Assembly: GCA_050181295.1 (NCBI GenBank)
Contig: JBFXDI010000007.1
Location: forward strand, 1-55,302
DNA: 55,302 nucleotides
Reading direction: 5' to 3'
From: JBFXDI01 sp050181295
GTDB taxonomy: Bacteria; Pseudomonadota; Alphaproteobacteria; Rhizobiales; Aestuariivirgaceae
Shown: one piece after another, positions 31,244 to 40,096 of the stretch
Layout: each line of letters starts with the position of its first letter
How positions within the stretch are numbered: the first letter of the stretch is position 1
Translations under genes and position numbers: made by a program
The notes under the pieces: model-generated
What the model saw: only the letters and a program-made list of their open reading frames with translations
What the model was told of the DNA's origin: nothing
Databases searched by the model: none

Positions 31244-33095
31244 GCCGACACCCGCTCAGAAGCCCATCGCCGACTACGGCCTCATCGGCAACATGATGTC
31301 GGCCGCGCTCGTCGGGCGCGACGGCTCGATCGACTGGCTCTGCCTGCCCCGCTTCGACTCGCCCGCCTGTTTTGCCGCCCTCCTCGGCACGCCCGAGAAC
31401 GGCCGCTGGCGCATCGCGCCTTCGGGCGGGCCTGTCCGCACCAGCCGGCGCTACCTCCCCGGCACGGCCGTGATCGAAACGACCTTCGAGACCGGCGACG
31501 GCGTGGTCGAGGTCGTCGATTTCATGCCGGTGACCGACGATGAGGAGCGGACGGACATCGTGAGGATCGTGCGCGGCAGGCGCGGTCGCGTCTCCATGCA
31601 CATGGAGTTCGTCCTGCGCTTCAACTACGGGCTCGTGGTGCCCTGGGTGCGCCGCCGCGACTATGGTCTGAGCGCCGTGGCCGGACCGGACGCCGTCGAG
31701 CTCCACACCCGCTTGCCGCTCGAAGGGCGGGACATGAAGACCACCTGCGGCTTCGAGGTCGAGGAAGGGGAAAGCGTTCCCTTCACCCTCTCCTACCACC
31801 GCTCGCACCGGCTGCCGCACTTCGTGCCCGACCGCAACGAGGCCTTGGAGCACACCGTGAGCTGGTGGCGGGAATGGTCCAAGCGCTGCGTCTTCGAGAC
31901 TTCGCGGGAGGATTGGCGGGACGCCGTAGTGCGCTCGCTCATAACGCTGAAGCTCCTCACCTTCCGGCCGACCGGCGGCATCATCGCCGCGCCCACGACC
32001 TCCCTGCCCGAGACGCCGGGCGGAGAGCGGAACTGGGACTACCGCTACTGCTGGCTGCGCGATTCCGCCCTGACGCTCTACGCGCTCCTCAATGCCGGAT
32101 ACCGGGATGAGGCGGAGGCCTGGCGGCGCTGGCTGCTGCGCGCGATCGCTGGCCATCCCGACCAGTTGCGCATCATGTACGGGCTTGCGGGCGAGCGCTG
32201 GCTTCCCGAGCACGACATCCCCTGGCTTCCGGGCTATCTCGATAGCCGGCCGGTGCGGCTCGGCAACGATGCGGCCCCGCAGCTGCAGCTCGACATCTTC
32301 GGCGAGGTGCTGGACACCCTGCACGCGGCGCGCGAGGGAGCGCTCGCCGCCGCCCCGGACGCCTGGCGGCTGCAGAAGGTCCTCCTCGAGCGGCTTGTGG
32401 ACATCTGGCATGAGCCGGATCACGGCATCTGGGAGATGCGGGGACAACCCAGGCACTTCACGCATTCGAAGCTCATGTGCTGGGTCGCCTTCGACCGCGC
32501 CTTGAAGTCGGCCGCACGGTTCAACCTCGACGGGCCGCTCGATAGCTGGCGGGCCGAGCGGGACGCGCTTCACGCCGAAATTTGCGCCAAGGGGTTCGAC
32601 GGGGATTTGGGCAGCTTCGTCCAGTCCTACGGCTCCAAGGCGCTCGACGCGAGCCTCCTCCTGATCTCGCAGGTGGGCTTCCTGGCCGAGGGCGATCCCC
32701 GCATCACGGGGACCGTCGCCGCCATAGAGCGCGACCTCATGCAGGACGGCTTCGTTCTCCGTTACCGCCCGGAGCATGCCGCCGACCGCCTCAAGGGGGC
32801 CGAAGGGACCTTCCTTGCCTGCTCCTTCTGGCTTGCCGATGCCTATGTCCTGTCGAAAGAGACCGACAAGGCGCAAGCGCTGTTCGAACGGCTGCTTTCG
32901 GTCCGCAACGACCTCGGCCTCCTGTCGGAGGAATATGATCCGGCCTCCGGCATGGCGCTCGGCAACTTTCCCCAGGCCTTTTCCCACGTCGGGCTCGTGA
33001 ACACCGCGTGCAATCTCGTTCGCGCGGCCGGTCCCGCCAAGCAGCGGGCATCCCGCGAAGCCCCGCGGGATGCCCGTGCCGGGACTGGCCATTAG
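31233..33095 (+). CDS. Glycoside hydrolase family 15 protein
   Basis: A 620-residue enzyme with a beta-rich N-terminal domain (IADYGLIGNMMSAALVGRDGSIDWLCLPRFDSPACFAALLG) and an (alpha/alpha)6 catalytic domain. The key motif is RNWDYRYCWLRDSALTLYALLNAGY, with a second at YGLAGERWLPEHDIPWLPGY; the C-terminal catalytic region includes TFLACSFWLADAY. GH15 covers glucoamylases, trehalases and glucodextranases; bacterial members of this form include trehalases. No signal peptide is visible, so it acts in the cytosol. The last residues (RASREAPRDARAG) are encoded by a perfect hairpin and are probably not part of the fold. Confidence 0.88.
   Translation: MAAKPTPAQKPIADYGLIGNMMSAALVGRDGSIDWLCLPRFDSPACFAALLGTPENGRWRIAPSGGPVRTSRRYLPGTAVIETTFETGDGVVEVVDFMPVTDDEERTDIVRIVRGRRGRVSMHMEFVLRFNYGLVVPWVRRRDYGLSAVAGPDAVELHTRLPLEGRDMKTTCGFEVEEGESVPFTLSYHRSHRLPHFVPDRNEALEHTVSWWREWSKRCVFETSREDWRDAVVRSLITLKLLTFRPTGGIIAAPTTSLPETPGGERNWDYRYCWLRDSALTLYALLNAGYRDEAEAWRRWLLRAIAGHPDQLRIMYGLAGERWLPEHDIPWLPGYLDSRPVRLGNDAAPQLQLDIFGEVLDTLHAAREGALAAAPDAWRLQKVLLERLVDIWHEPDHGIWEMRGQPRHFTHSKLMCWVAFDRALKSAARFNLDGPLDSWRAERDALHAEICAKGFDGDLGSFVQSYGSKALDASLLLISQVGFLAEGDPRITGTVAAIERDLMQDGFVLRYRPEHAADRLKGAEGTFLACSFWLADAYVLSKETDKAQALFERLLSVRNDLGLLSEEYDPASGMALGNFPQAFSHVGLVNTACNLVRAAGPAKQRASREAPRDARAGTGH
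33045..33076. terminator. Perfect 13-bp hairpin at the 3' end of the GH15 gene
   Basis: CGGGCATCCCGCG (33045-33057) and CGCGGGATGCCCG (33064-33076) pair perfectly around a 6-nt loop. The hairpin is inside the last coding residues of the GH15 gene and ends 19 bp before its stop is complete. It resembles a REP-like arm. It may end or stabilise the SDR-GH15 mRNA before hspQ. No T run follows. Confidence 0.6.
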
Positions 33096-33167
33096 CGCCC
33101 AAGTGTTGCCCGAAAGCACTTGCCAAGTGCAGTCCAGCACGTCATTTTCCGCCTCGGAGCCGACTCG

Positions 33168-33509
33168 ATGCAGCAAATGAACCGAGAAGCCAAGTTCCGG
33201 ATCGGCCAGGTGGTGAAGCACCGGCTGTTTCCCTTCCGCGGCGTCATTTTTGATGTCGATCCGATCTTCTCGAACACCGAGGACTGGTGGAATTCCATCC
33301 CGGAGGAGATCAGGCCGCGCAAGGACCAGCCCTTCTACCATCTGCTGGCGGAGAACGAGGACACGGAATACGTAGCCTACGTGTCCGAGCAGAACCTGCT
33401 CGCCGACGATTCCGGCGAGCCGGTCCGGCATCCCCAGGTCCGCGACTATTTCGAGACCTATGACCGCAGCGCCGCCTGCTACAAGTGGCGCGTGACGCTC
33501 GGCCACTGA
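33168..33509 (+). CDS. hspQ: Heat shock protein HspQ
   Basis: The 113-residue protein has the HspQ / hemimethylated-DNA-binding (YccV) domain: KFRIGQVVKHRLFPFRGVIFDVDPIFSNTEDWW, RPRKDQPFYHLLAENEDTEYVAYVSEQNLL and PVRHPQVRDYF. HspQ is a small heat-induced factor; in enterobacteria it acts as a specificity factor for Lon protease and affects DnaA turnover. I took the ATG at 33168; one at 33177 is also possible. It stands alone between the GH15 gene and a binding-protein gene. Confidence 0.92.
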   Translation: MQQMNREAKFRIGQVVKHRLFPFRGVIFDVDPIFSNTEDWWNSIPEEIRPRKDQPFYHLLAENEDTEYVAYVSEQNLLADDSGEPVRHPQVRDYFETYDRSAACYKWRVTLGH

Positions 33510-33568
33510 CCCTCTTTCGGCCCTTCTCCCCTCCACGGATTGCCGTGAATGTCGCGTAGATTGCGCGG

Positions 33569-35353
33569 ATGATGCCGATTCGATGCATCCTCGCGCTGAT
33601 CCTGGCGCTCGTGGCCTCGGTCCCAGCCCTGGCCACGCCGGTCCATGGCATCGCGATGCACGGCGAGCCAGCCCTTCCGCCGGACTTCGACCACCTTCCC
33701 TACGTCAATCCGGATGCGCCGAAAGGCGGCGTCCTGCGCGAGGCGATCGCCGGCAGCTTCGACAGCCTGAATCCCTTCATCGTGCGCGGCCAGCCGCCAT
33801 CGGGGGTCCGTACCTACGTGTTCGAGAGCCTGATGGCGCGCAACCGCGACGAGCCCTTCTCGCTCTATGGGCTCATCGCACGCACCATCGAGGTGGCGCC
33901 GGACCGGTCGTGGGTGACCTTCCACCTCGACGAGCGGGCGCGGTTCTCGGACGGCGTCCCGATCACGACTGCCGATGTGCGCTTCTCGCTCGAAACCCTG
34001 CGTGATGAGGGTCGCCCCAATTTCCAGACCTACTACCGCAAGGTCGAACGGATCGAGACTCCCGACGACCGCACCGTCACCTTCCATCTGGCGGGCGGCG
34101 ACAGGGAACTCGTGCTCATCCTCGGGCTCATGCCCATCCTGCCCAGGCATTTCTTCGCCGACAGGAAGTTCGACCAGGCGACCTTGAACCCGCTCGTGGG
34201 GTCGGGCCCCTACACCATCGCCTCGATCGAACCGGGCAAGCGGATCGTCTACAGGCGCAACCCGGATTACTGGGCACGCGATCTGCCCATCTCGCGGGGC
34301 CTGTGGAACGTCGACGAGATCCGCTCCGACTACTATCGCGACAATCTCGGCGCCTTCGAAGCGTTCAAGAAGGGCCTTGCCGACGTGCGCGGCGAGCAGG
34401 ATCCGGTGCGCTGGTCGTCCTCCTACGATTTCGAGGCGGTGAAGCAGGGCCAGGTCGTGCTGGAGACGGTGCCGAGCGGCCTGCCGGCAATGCTGCGCGC
34501 TCTGGCCTTCAACACGCGCCATCCGGTCTTCGCCGACATCCGGGTTCGCGACGCCCTGATCCATGCCTTCGATTTCGAGTGGGCGAACAAGAACCTGTTC
34601 CGCGGCCTCTTTGTCCGCACGCAGGGCTATTTCGCCGGCTCCGAGCTGAGCTCCGTCGGACACCCCGCGACATCGGGGGAGCGCCAGCTCCTCGCGCAAT
34701 ACGGCGCCAGGCTCGAGGAGCCGTTCCTGGATGGCAGCTACCGCCTGCCGATGAGCGACGGTTCGGGACGCGACCGGGCCAACCTCCGCCGGGCCATGGA
34801 TCTCCTCAACCAGGCCGGCTGGACGCTGAAGGACGGCAAGCTCGTGAACGCCGCCGGCCAGCCGATGCAGTTCGAGATGCTGGCACAGGGTGTCTCGCAC
34901 GAGCAGATCGGCCTCCACCTCCAGCGCTCGCTCGCCTCCATAGGCATCACGCTCACGTTGCGTCGCGTCGATTCCGCCGAGCTGCAGCGCCGGCTCCAGA
35001 CCTACGATTTCGACATGGTGCCGGTGACCTGGCAGAACTCTTTGTCGCCGGGCAACGAGCAGAGCTTCTACTGGGGCTCGGCCGGCCGCGAGGTGAAGGG
35101 CACCCGCAACTATCCGGGCATCGCGGACAAGGCCGTGGACGGCATGATCACGGAGATCCTGAAAGCCGAATCCGACGAGGACTTCGTCGCCGCCGTCCGT
35201 GCGCTCGACCGGCTCCTGATCGCGGGCCGCTACGTCATCCCGCTCTATGACGCGCCGGGCCAGTGGATCGCCCGCTGGACGCGCATCGCGGCGCCGCCCC
35301 GGCCGTCGCTCAGCGGCTTCGAATTGCCCGCGACCTGGCTCGCCGGCCCCTGA
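33569..35353 (+). CDS. Peptide/oligopeptide ABC transporter substrate-binding protein (YejA-like)
   Basis: A 594-residue exported SBP (family 5) with a signal peptide (MMPIRCILALILALVASVPALA, cleavage near residue 22). It has PYVNPDAPKGGVLREAIAGSFDSLNPFIVRGQ at the start, a YejA feature, then GSGPYTIASIEPGKRIVYRRNPDYW and NSLSPGNEQSFYWGS. YejA relatives deliver peptides or antimicrobial peptides to YejBEF. The permease and ATPase genes are not next to it, so it may serve a system encoded elsewhere. Confidence 0.9.
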   Translation: MMPIRCILALILALVASVPALATPVHGIAMHGEPALPPDFDHLPYVNPDAPKGGVLREAIAGSFDSLNPFIVRGQPPSGVRTYVFESLMARNRDEPFSLYGLIARTIEVAPDRSWVTFHLDERARFSDGVPITTADVRFSLETLRDEGRPNFQTYYRKVERIETPDDRTVTFHLAGGDRELVLILGLMPILPRHFFADRKFDQATLNPLVGSGPYTIASIEPGKRIVYRRNPDYWARDLPISRGLWNVDEIRSDYYRDNLGAFEAFKKGLADVRGEQDPVRWSSSYDFEAVKQGQVVLETVPSGLPAMLRALAFNTRHPVFADIRVRDALIHAFDFEWANKNLFRGLFVRTQGYFAGSELSSVGHPATSGERQLLAQYGARLEEPFLDGSYRLPMSDGSGRDRANLRRAMDLLNQAGWTLKDGKLVNAAGQPMQFEMLAQGVSHEQIGLHLQRSLASIGITLTLRRVDSAELQRRLQTYDFDMVPVTWQNSLSPGNEQSFYWGSAGREVKGTRNYPGIADKAVDGMITEILKAESDEDFVAAVRALDRLLIAGRYVIPLYDAPGQWIARWTRIAAPPRPSLSGFELPATWLAGP

Positions 35354-35356
35354 CCG

Positions 35357-35698
35357 TCAGGTCAGAAAGCGCGCGGCAAGTTCCAAACCCGCGAAAACCG
35401 CGATGGCGACGACCACGGCCAGTTCCACCCGTCTCTGCCAGAAGTAGAAGCCGACGCCCGTGAGGATCGCCACATACCGGCTCGCGGCCAGCGAGGCCGC
35501 CAGCAATCCCTCCGGCTGCAGCACGATGCGGGCGACGAGCGCCGCGATGAGCGCGGTCGCGATCGCGCGCACGAGCAGCATGATCTCGCCTTCCGGATTG
35601 ACGCGCGCCGCAGCGACGGCGCCGAGCATGCGCCAGACATAGGTGACGGCGAAGCCCGCGATCAGGATGGCGACAAGGCCCGGCGCGCCCTGGGTCAT
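35357..35698 (-). CDS. azlD: AzlD family branched-chain amino acid transport subunit
   Basis: The 113-residue protein has four hydrophobic segments (LVAILIAGFAVTYVWRMLG, MLLVRAIATALIAALVARIVL and two more near the C-terminus), the size and pattern of AzlD. AzlCD exports branched-chain amino acids and their analogues. Its start overlaps the stop of the AzlC gene by 4 bp (ATGA), so the two are coupled. Confidence 0.87.
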   Translation of the reverse strand: MTQGAPGLVAILIAGFAVTYVWRMLGAVAAARVNPEGEIMLLVRAIATALIAALVARIVLQPEGLLAASLAASRYVAILTGVGFYFWQRRVELAVVVAIAVFAGLELAARFLT

Positions 35699-36447
35699 AG
35701 CGGCTTTTTCCGGCGCGGGCGCCCGAGCGCATAGGCGAGGATTCCTCCGACTATGCCGCCCGCCAGGAGATCGAGCTTAGGGGCATAAAGCGCCGTCAGT
35801 GGACCGATGGCGGCGCCGAAGACGATGGCGAGGTAGTCGAAGCGGTAGCGGGCCGCGCCGAACAGCGAGAGCAGGAAGAAGGTGGGCGTGAAGAACACGA
35901 GCGCCGCGGCAAGCGTCTGGGGCAGCCCGTCGGCCAGATAGTAGCCGATCACGGTGAAGCCGCTCATGCCGGTCATGAGCGCAAGCCCGAGGCCGATCAG
36001 CCACGGCAGCCGGCGCGGCCGCTCGATGGCATGGAGTCCTTGATTGGCGATGACCCACATGGTGATGGCGATGAAGTGGGCAACGAGGAATTCCGGCCAG
36101 CGCGGCGCCCGCTCGAGCCGTGCCGCGCTCAGGACCAGCATGCACATGGGCATGAGCCGCACCGCCGTCAGCGACACGGCGAGGCCGGTCACGAGAATCC
36201 CGTTCCCCGCCGTCCATCCCGCGACGAAGACGACCTGCCCCGGCAGCGCCCAGATCAGGAGATTGGTGAGGAGTCCCGCCTCGAGGCTGAAGCCGAGGCT
36301 GTGGATGAAGGCGCCGAAGCCCAGGAACGAGCAGGCCATGACGAAGCCCGCGAGCGTGAAGGCGCCCCGCGCGCCGCTTGGAACCGCCGACCAGTCGTAG
36401 CGATCGGTAGCCGCTCCCCGCTCCGCGTCCTGTTCCCGGGCATCCAC
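35695..36447 (-). CDS. azlC: AzlC family permease
   Basis: The 250-residue integral membrane protein has the AzlC/YgaZ pattern: GFVMACSFLGFGAFIHSLGFSLEAGLLTNLLIWALPGQVVFV, then LMPMCMLVLSAARLERAP, then EFLVAHFIAITMWV. It is the large subunit of an AzlCD-type exporter with the gene that follows. The start is GTG at 36447, because the nearby ATG is out of frame. GAGAG lies about eight bases before it. It is divergent from the riboswitch and bluB. Confidence 0.88.
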   Translation of the reverse strand: MDAREQDAERGAATDRYDWSAVPSGARGAFTLAGFVMACSFLGFGAFIHSLGFSLEAGLLTNLLIWALPGQVVFVAGWTAGNGILVTGLAVSLTAVRLMPMCMLVLSAARLERAPRWPEFLVAHFIAITMWVIANQGLHAIERPRRLPWLIGLGLALMTGMSGFTVIGYYLADGLPQTLAAALVFFTPTFFLLSLFGAARYRFDYLAIVFGAAIGPLTALYAPKLDLLAGGIVGGILAYALGRPRRKKPL

Positions 36448-36520
36448 GCGATGCTCTCTAACAGCCGCCGGCCGTGGAGCGCCAGCGGTTGAACGCCGCC
36501 AGTCCTCCGCCTAAAGTCGC

Positions 36521-36693
36521 AACCGTTCGGTGCCAGTGCGAACTGGAGAATCGGGAACGCGGTTTAAATCCGCGACGTGCCCAGCGCTGTGAGGCGGACC
36601 GGGCGGGTAGAGGCCACTGGCCATTCGGCCGGGAAGGCGCCCGCCGGGGAGGATGCCAAGTCAGAAGACCGGCCGGACAGAAAGTCTGTGGCC
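36521..36693 (+). promoter_or_regulatory. Cobalamin riboswitch
   Basis: The conserved core elements appear in order: GGTGCC at 36529, GAATCGGGAACGCGGT with AAATCCGCGACGTGCCC, GCTGTGAGGC, the B12-box-like GCCACTGG at about 36613, GGGAAGGC, and GGATGCCAAGTCAGAAGACC ending near 36670. A following hairpin (GGCC-gg-ACAG / CTGT-GGCC at 36671-36693) may be the expression platform. It lies about 50 bp before the bluB start. Adenosylcobalamin binding would be expected to lower bluB expression. Confidence 0.95.
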
Positions 36694-36743
36694 TGCGTGG
36701 ACGGCAGGCGCGCCCTTCAGCGATGCATCCAAGGGGTCAGCCG

Positions 36744-37490
36744 ATGCACGATCCGTCCGCGCTTTTGTCCGATGTCCGTCCCTTCCCCCCCGGCCAGCGC
36801 AGTGCCGTCTACCGTGCGATCCGCGAGCGCCGCGACGTGCGCAGCCAGTTCCTTCCGGACCCGCTGCCGGACGATGTGCTGGCGCGGCTGCTGCTCGCCG
36901 CCCATCACGCGCCGTCGGTCGGCTTCATGCAGCCGTGGAATTTCATCGTGATCCGGGACGCGGAGAAGAAGCGCAAGGTGCGCCGCGCCTTCGACAAGGC
37001 GAACGATGAGGCGGCGGCGATGTTCAAGGGCGAGCGCCGCGCGCTCTACAGCGCCCTGAAGCTCGAAGGCATCGAGGAGGCGCCGGTCAACCTTTGCGTG
37101 ACCTGCGACAGGAGCCGCGGCGGTTCCGTCGTGCTCGGCCGCACCCATGATCCGGCGATGGACCTCTACAGCACCGTCTGCGCGGTCCAGAACATCTGGC
37201 TCGCCGCCACAGCGGAGGGACTCGGCGTGGGCTGGGTCAGCATCTTCCGGAGGCAAGACCTGCAGGAGCTCCTGGGACTGCCGGAAGGCGTGGCGCCGGT
37301 CGCCTATCTCTGCATCGGCCGCATCGCCGAGCGCTATTTAAGGCCCGAACTGGAAGTGCGCGGCTGGCGCTCGCGCCTCGATCTTGCCGATCTCGTTTTC
37401 ACCGAAAGCTGGAACGGCGAACTCGGCGCGTGCGCTTTCCGCGACGCGCTGAGGGCGGGTTTCCCGGAGGATCAGACGCAGCGCGCCTGA
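36744..37490 (+). CDS. bluB: 5,6-dimethylbenzimidazole synthase
   Basis: A 248-residue flavin-destructase of the nitroreductase fold. It has RAIRERRDVRSQFLPDPLPDDVLARLLLAAHHAPSVGFMQPWNFIVI, VNLCVTCDRSRGGSVVLGRTHDPAMDLYSTVCAVQNIWLAA and GVGWVSIF with PVAYLCIGR, all BluB features. It breaks reduced FMN in the presence of oxygen to give the lower ligand DMB. The ATG at 36744 is preceded by AAGGGG; an upstream in-frame ATG at 36723 would give 7 extra residues. The cobalamin riboswitch controls it. The last 19 bases overlap the convergent lipoprotein gene. Confidence 0.94.
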   Translation: MHDPSALLSDVRPFPPGQRSAVYRAIRERRDVRSQFLPDPLPDDVLARLLLAAHHAPSVGFMQPWNFIVIRDAEKKRKVRRAFDKANDEAAAMFKGERRALYSALKLEGIEEAPVNLCVTCDRSRGGSVVLGRTHDPAMDLYSTVCAVQNIWLAATAEGLGVGWVSIFRRQDLQELLGLPEGVAPVAYLCIGRIAERYLRPELEVRGWRSRLDLADLVFTESWNGELGACAFRDALRAGFPEDQTQRA

Positions 37491-37837
37491 AGCTGCCAGG
37501 CTGATCCGGTGTGGCGCGTCGTGCCCGGCACCACCTGGCCCTTGGCGCGGTCCGGACAGGCGAAGTGCCGAACGGCCGAGATGGCGATCTGCTCGATGAT
37601 CTTGCGGTCGCCTTCCTCGCCGCCGAGCGACCGGCCTTTTCCCGAAACCTTCACCTGATAGGCGTTCTGGGGCCGGCTGAAGGCGAAATCGACCATGTAG
37701 TGCTTGCCGTTGTAGTAGACGGGCTCCGAGTGCGAGACGTCAGGCTGCTGCGGCTGCGAGACGATGCGTGCCGCCGGCTTGTCGCAGGCCGCCAGCGGCA
37801 GGCTCGCCGCGAGAAGAAAGAGGACGCTTCGCAACAT
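37472..37837 (-). CDS. Hypothetical lipoprotein
   Basis: The 121-residue protein starts MLRSVLFLLAASLPLAACDKPAAR. LAAC is a lipobox with the modified Cys at residue 18, followed by Asp, which often means inner-membrane retention. The remainder (VYYNGKHYMVDFAFSRPQNAYQVKVSGKGRSL... AVRHFACPDRAKGQV) is not a domain I recognise. Two further cysteines (near FACPD and ARCV) may form a disulfide. The gene overlaps bluB tail to tail by 19 bp. Confidence 0.78.
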   Translation of the reverse strand: MLRSVLFLLAASLPLAACDKPAARIVSQPQQPDVSHSEPVYYNGKHYMVDFAFSRPQNAYQVKVSGKGRSLGGEEGDRKIIEQIAISAVRHFACPDRAKGQVVPGTTRHTGSAWQLQARCV

Positions 37838-37948
37838 CGGTCGGCCGAATCCCTTGAGGTCCCGAAAGGTGGCGCATACTGCCCGCCGAGGCTTCACCCG
37901 GCAAGCAGCCCGTGCCATAGAGACGTAATACCGCAGCGAGTCCATCCC

Positions 37949-39160
37949 ATGACCGTTTTCGATCCCGTACTCGGCCTCGGCCGACACGCCTCGGGCGTGG
38001 AGGAAAGCGCCATCGCCCGCATGGCCCAGAAGGCGCGCGACTTGCGCGGCCAGGGCCACGAGGTCGTGAGCCTGACCTTGGGAGAGCCCGACTTCGACAC
38101 GCCCGCGCATATCCGCAAGGCGGCCCATGACGCCATCGAGGGGGGGTTCACCCACTACGCGCCCGTGGCGGGCTTTCCCGACCTCAAGGCCGCCATCGCG
38201 AAAAAACTCACTCGCGAGAACGGGCTGGACTACGGCGCAAGCGGGATCGTCCTCGCCAACGGCGCCAAGCAGGCAATCGCCAATGCCGCCTTCGCGCTCC
38301 TCGATCCGGGCGATGAGGTGATCCTGCTCGCGCCCTACTGGGTTTCCTACGAGGCGACGGTGCGCCTCGTAGGCGCGACGCCCGTCATGCTGCATGCCGG
38401 CGCGGACGAAAGCTTCAAGGTTCCCGCAGCCCGCATCGCCGCCGCTTTGAGCCCGCGCACGAAGCTCCTGATCCTCAATTCGCCGAACAATCCGACGGGC
38501 GCAGTCCACACGCGCGACGAGCTTGCGGCGATCGCCAAGGTAATTGCCGCTCACGAGCGGGCCTTCGTGCTGTCGGACGAGATCTACGAATACCTGACCT
38601 TCGAGGGCGACCCCTGCTCCTTCGGGTCGCTGCCGGGCATGCGCGACCGCACGATCACGATCAACGGCTTCTCCAAGGGCTTCGCGATGACCGGCTGGCG
38701 GCTCGGCTATGCCGCCGCCGCCGCGCCCGTGGCGGAAGCCATGGGGAAGATGCAGAGCACCATCTCGGCTGGCGCCAACGCCTTCGTGCAGCGCGCCGCG
38801 CTGGCGGCGATCGAGGGTGGACGGGCGGAGGTGGAGGAGATGCGCGATGTCTACCGCCGGCGGCGGGACATGGCGGTCAGCGCCCTCTCCGCCATGCCGG
38901 GAGTGAGGATCTCCTCGCCGCCTGGGACCTTCTACATCTTCCCGAACGTGTCGTCCCTGCTCGGAAGAACGGCCGGAAACCACACGATTGAGACCGCCGG
39001 CGAGCTTTGCGACTGGCTCCTGGCGGAACACCACGTCGCGACGGTGCCGGGGAGCGCCTTCGGGGATGCCGACTGCATCAGGCTGTCGGTCGCCGCGAGC
39101 GACGCCGAGATCGCCAAGGGGCTCGAAAGAATCGGCAACGCCTTTTCGCGGCTGGCGTGA
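37949..39160 (+). CDS. PLP-dependent aminotransferase (aspartate aminotransferase family I)
   Basis: A 403-residue class I/II aminotransferase. It has SLTLGEPDFDTPAHIRKAA, THYAPVAGFPDLKAAIAKKL, NGAKQAIANAAFALLDPGDEVILLAPYWVSY, LILNSPNNPTGAV, VLSDEIYEYLTFEG and the PLP Lys in TINGFSKGFAMTGWRLGYAA. This is the Ib-type aspartate aminotransferase group, common in alphaproteobacteria, some of which also use prephenate or aromatic keto acids. The start is the ATG at 37949 (TVFDPVLGLGRHASG). It is divergent from the lipoprotein gene. Confidence 0.9.
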   Translation: MTVFDPVLGLGRHASGVEESAIARMAQKARDLRGQGHEVVSLTLGEPDFDTPAHIRKAAHDAIEGGFTHYAPVAGFPDLKAAIAKKLTRENGLDYGASGIVLANGAKQAIANAAFALLDPGDEVILLAPYWVSYEATVRLVGATPVMLHAGADESFKVPAARIAAALSPRTKLLILNSPNNPTGAVHTRDELAAIAKVIAAHERAFVLSDEIYEYLTFEGDPCSFGSLPGMRDRTITINGFSKGFAMTGWRLGYAAAAAPVAEAMGKMQSTISAGANAFVQRAALAAIEGGRAEVEEMRDVYRRRRDMAVSALSAMPGVRISSPPGTFYIFPNVSSLLGRTAGNHTIETAGELCDWLLAEHHVATVPGSAFGDADCIRLSVAASDAEIAKGLERIGNAFSRLA

Positions 39161-39178
39161 GGCCCTAAAACGCCAGCC

Positions 39179-40096
39179 TTAGCCCGCCTCGGTTTCCTTC
39201 CGGAACGCCGGCGCGGATGGCCACTGCGCCAGCGCCGCGCCCATGGCGACCATCAAGGCACCGAGCACCTGCAGGCCCATGACGTTCGAGCCTATGACCG
39301 CCGCCATGAGGATGACGTAGAACGGCACCAGATTGCTGTGGACCGAGGCAACGGTCACGCCGATCCGCCCGCCGACCCAGAACCAGAGCACCGCCGACAG
39401 CCCGACCGCCAGCCCCAGGGCCACGACCAGCCCCAGCGTCCTCTCCGAAAGGTCGATCACGGGATCGAACAGGCCGGCAAAGGCGGCCATCCAGACAATG
39501 CCGCTCGTGAGCAGCGCGGCAATGAGCGTGCTGGCGGCAGTCTTGGCGATCACTGGCGTATCGGGCAGTCCGTCGACCAGGAGACGCGAATAGAGGACAT
39601 AGAGAACCGTCGCGACGAACAGCGAAACCATGCCCAGAAGCGTGCTCTCCCCACCCTCGCGCAAGTCGGAAAGGCTGATGGTGACGCCTCCTCCCACCGC
39701 GAGCAGAAGCGCCAGGACCAGCATGGGAGTGAAGCGCTCCCGGCCGGCGAACCAGCCAAAGAACACGGAGAGGAGCGGCATGGACGACGCGATGATCGCC
39801 GCCGTCACGGCATCGGTGTGCTTCTGACCCCAGACAAGGAACAGCGACGATGCGCCGAGCGCCATGCCCGACCATACGACCCGTCGGTCGGCGCAGAGTC
39901 CGAGAAGCGCACGCCCCTGCCCCACCGCCAGCGCGGCGAGCGCGACGATCAACCCGGCGATGGCGAGGCGGACCGGTGTCAGGGAGAGCGGGTGCCAGGT
40001 CTTCAGGATTTCCGCCGAAAGTGGAAAGTTGGTCGCCCAGACGACCATGCCGAGCACGCCCACCGCGTTGCCCGCTATCCGGTTGGAAACCGCCAT
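39179..40096 (-). CDS. EamA/DMT-family transporter
   Basis: The 305-residue membrane protein has two EamA halves of about five helices each: GVLGMVVWATNFPLSAEILKTWHPLSLTPVRLAIAGL with the conserved VRL/A pattern, and ASTLIAALLTSGIVWMAAFAG with AVLWFWVGGRIGVTVASVHSNLVPFYVIL. DMT transporters export amino acids or other metabolites; the substrate is unknown. It is convergent with the aminotransferase gene. Confidence 0.88.
   Translation of the reverse strand: MAVSNRIAGNAVGVLGMVVWATNFPLSAEILKTWHPLSLTPVRLAIAGLIVALAALAVGQGRALLGLCADRRVVWSGMALGASSLFLVWGQKHTDAVTAAIIASSMPLLSVFFGWFAGRERFTPMLVLALLLAVGGGVTISLSDLREGGESTLLGMVSLFVATVLYVLYSRLLVDGLPDTPVIAKTAASTLIAALLTSGIVWMAAFAGLFDPVIDLSERTLGLVVALGLAVGLSAVLWFWVGGRIGVTVASVHSNLVPFYVILMAAVIGSNVMGLQVLGALMVAMGAALAQWPSAPAFRKETEAG

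Noticed and set aside
31176..33536. A 786-codon open frame on the minus strand
   Set aside because: It is antisense to the GH15 gene and hspQ, both of which have family motifs. No domain is visible in the minus-strand product.
33479..34918. A 479-codon open frame on the minus strand
   Set aside because: It is antisense to the binding-protein gene, which has a signal peptide and SBP motifs.
36474..36743. N-terminal extension of bluB by 90 residues
   Set aside because: This DNA is the cobalamin riboswitch and leader. BluB homologues start near MHDPSALL.
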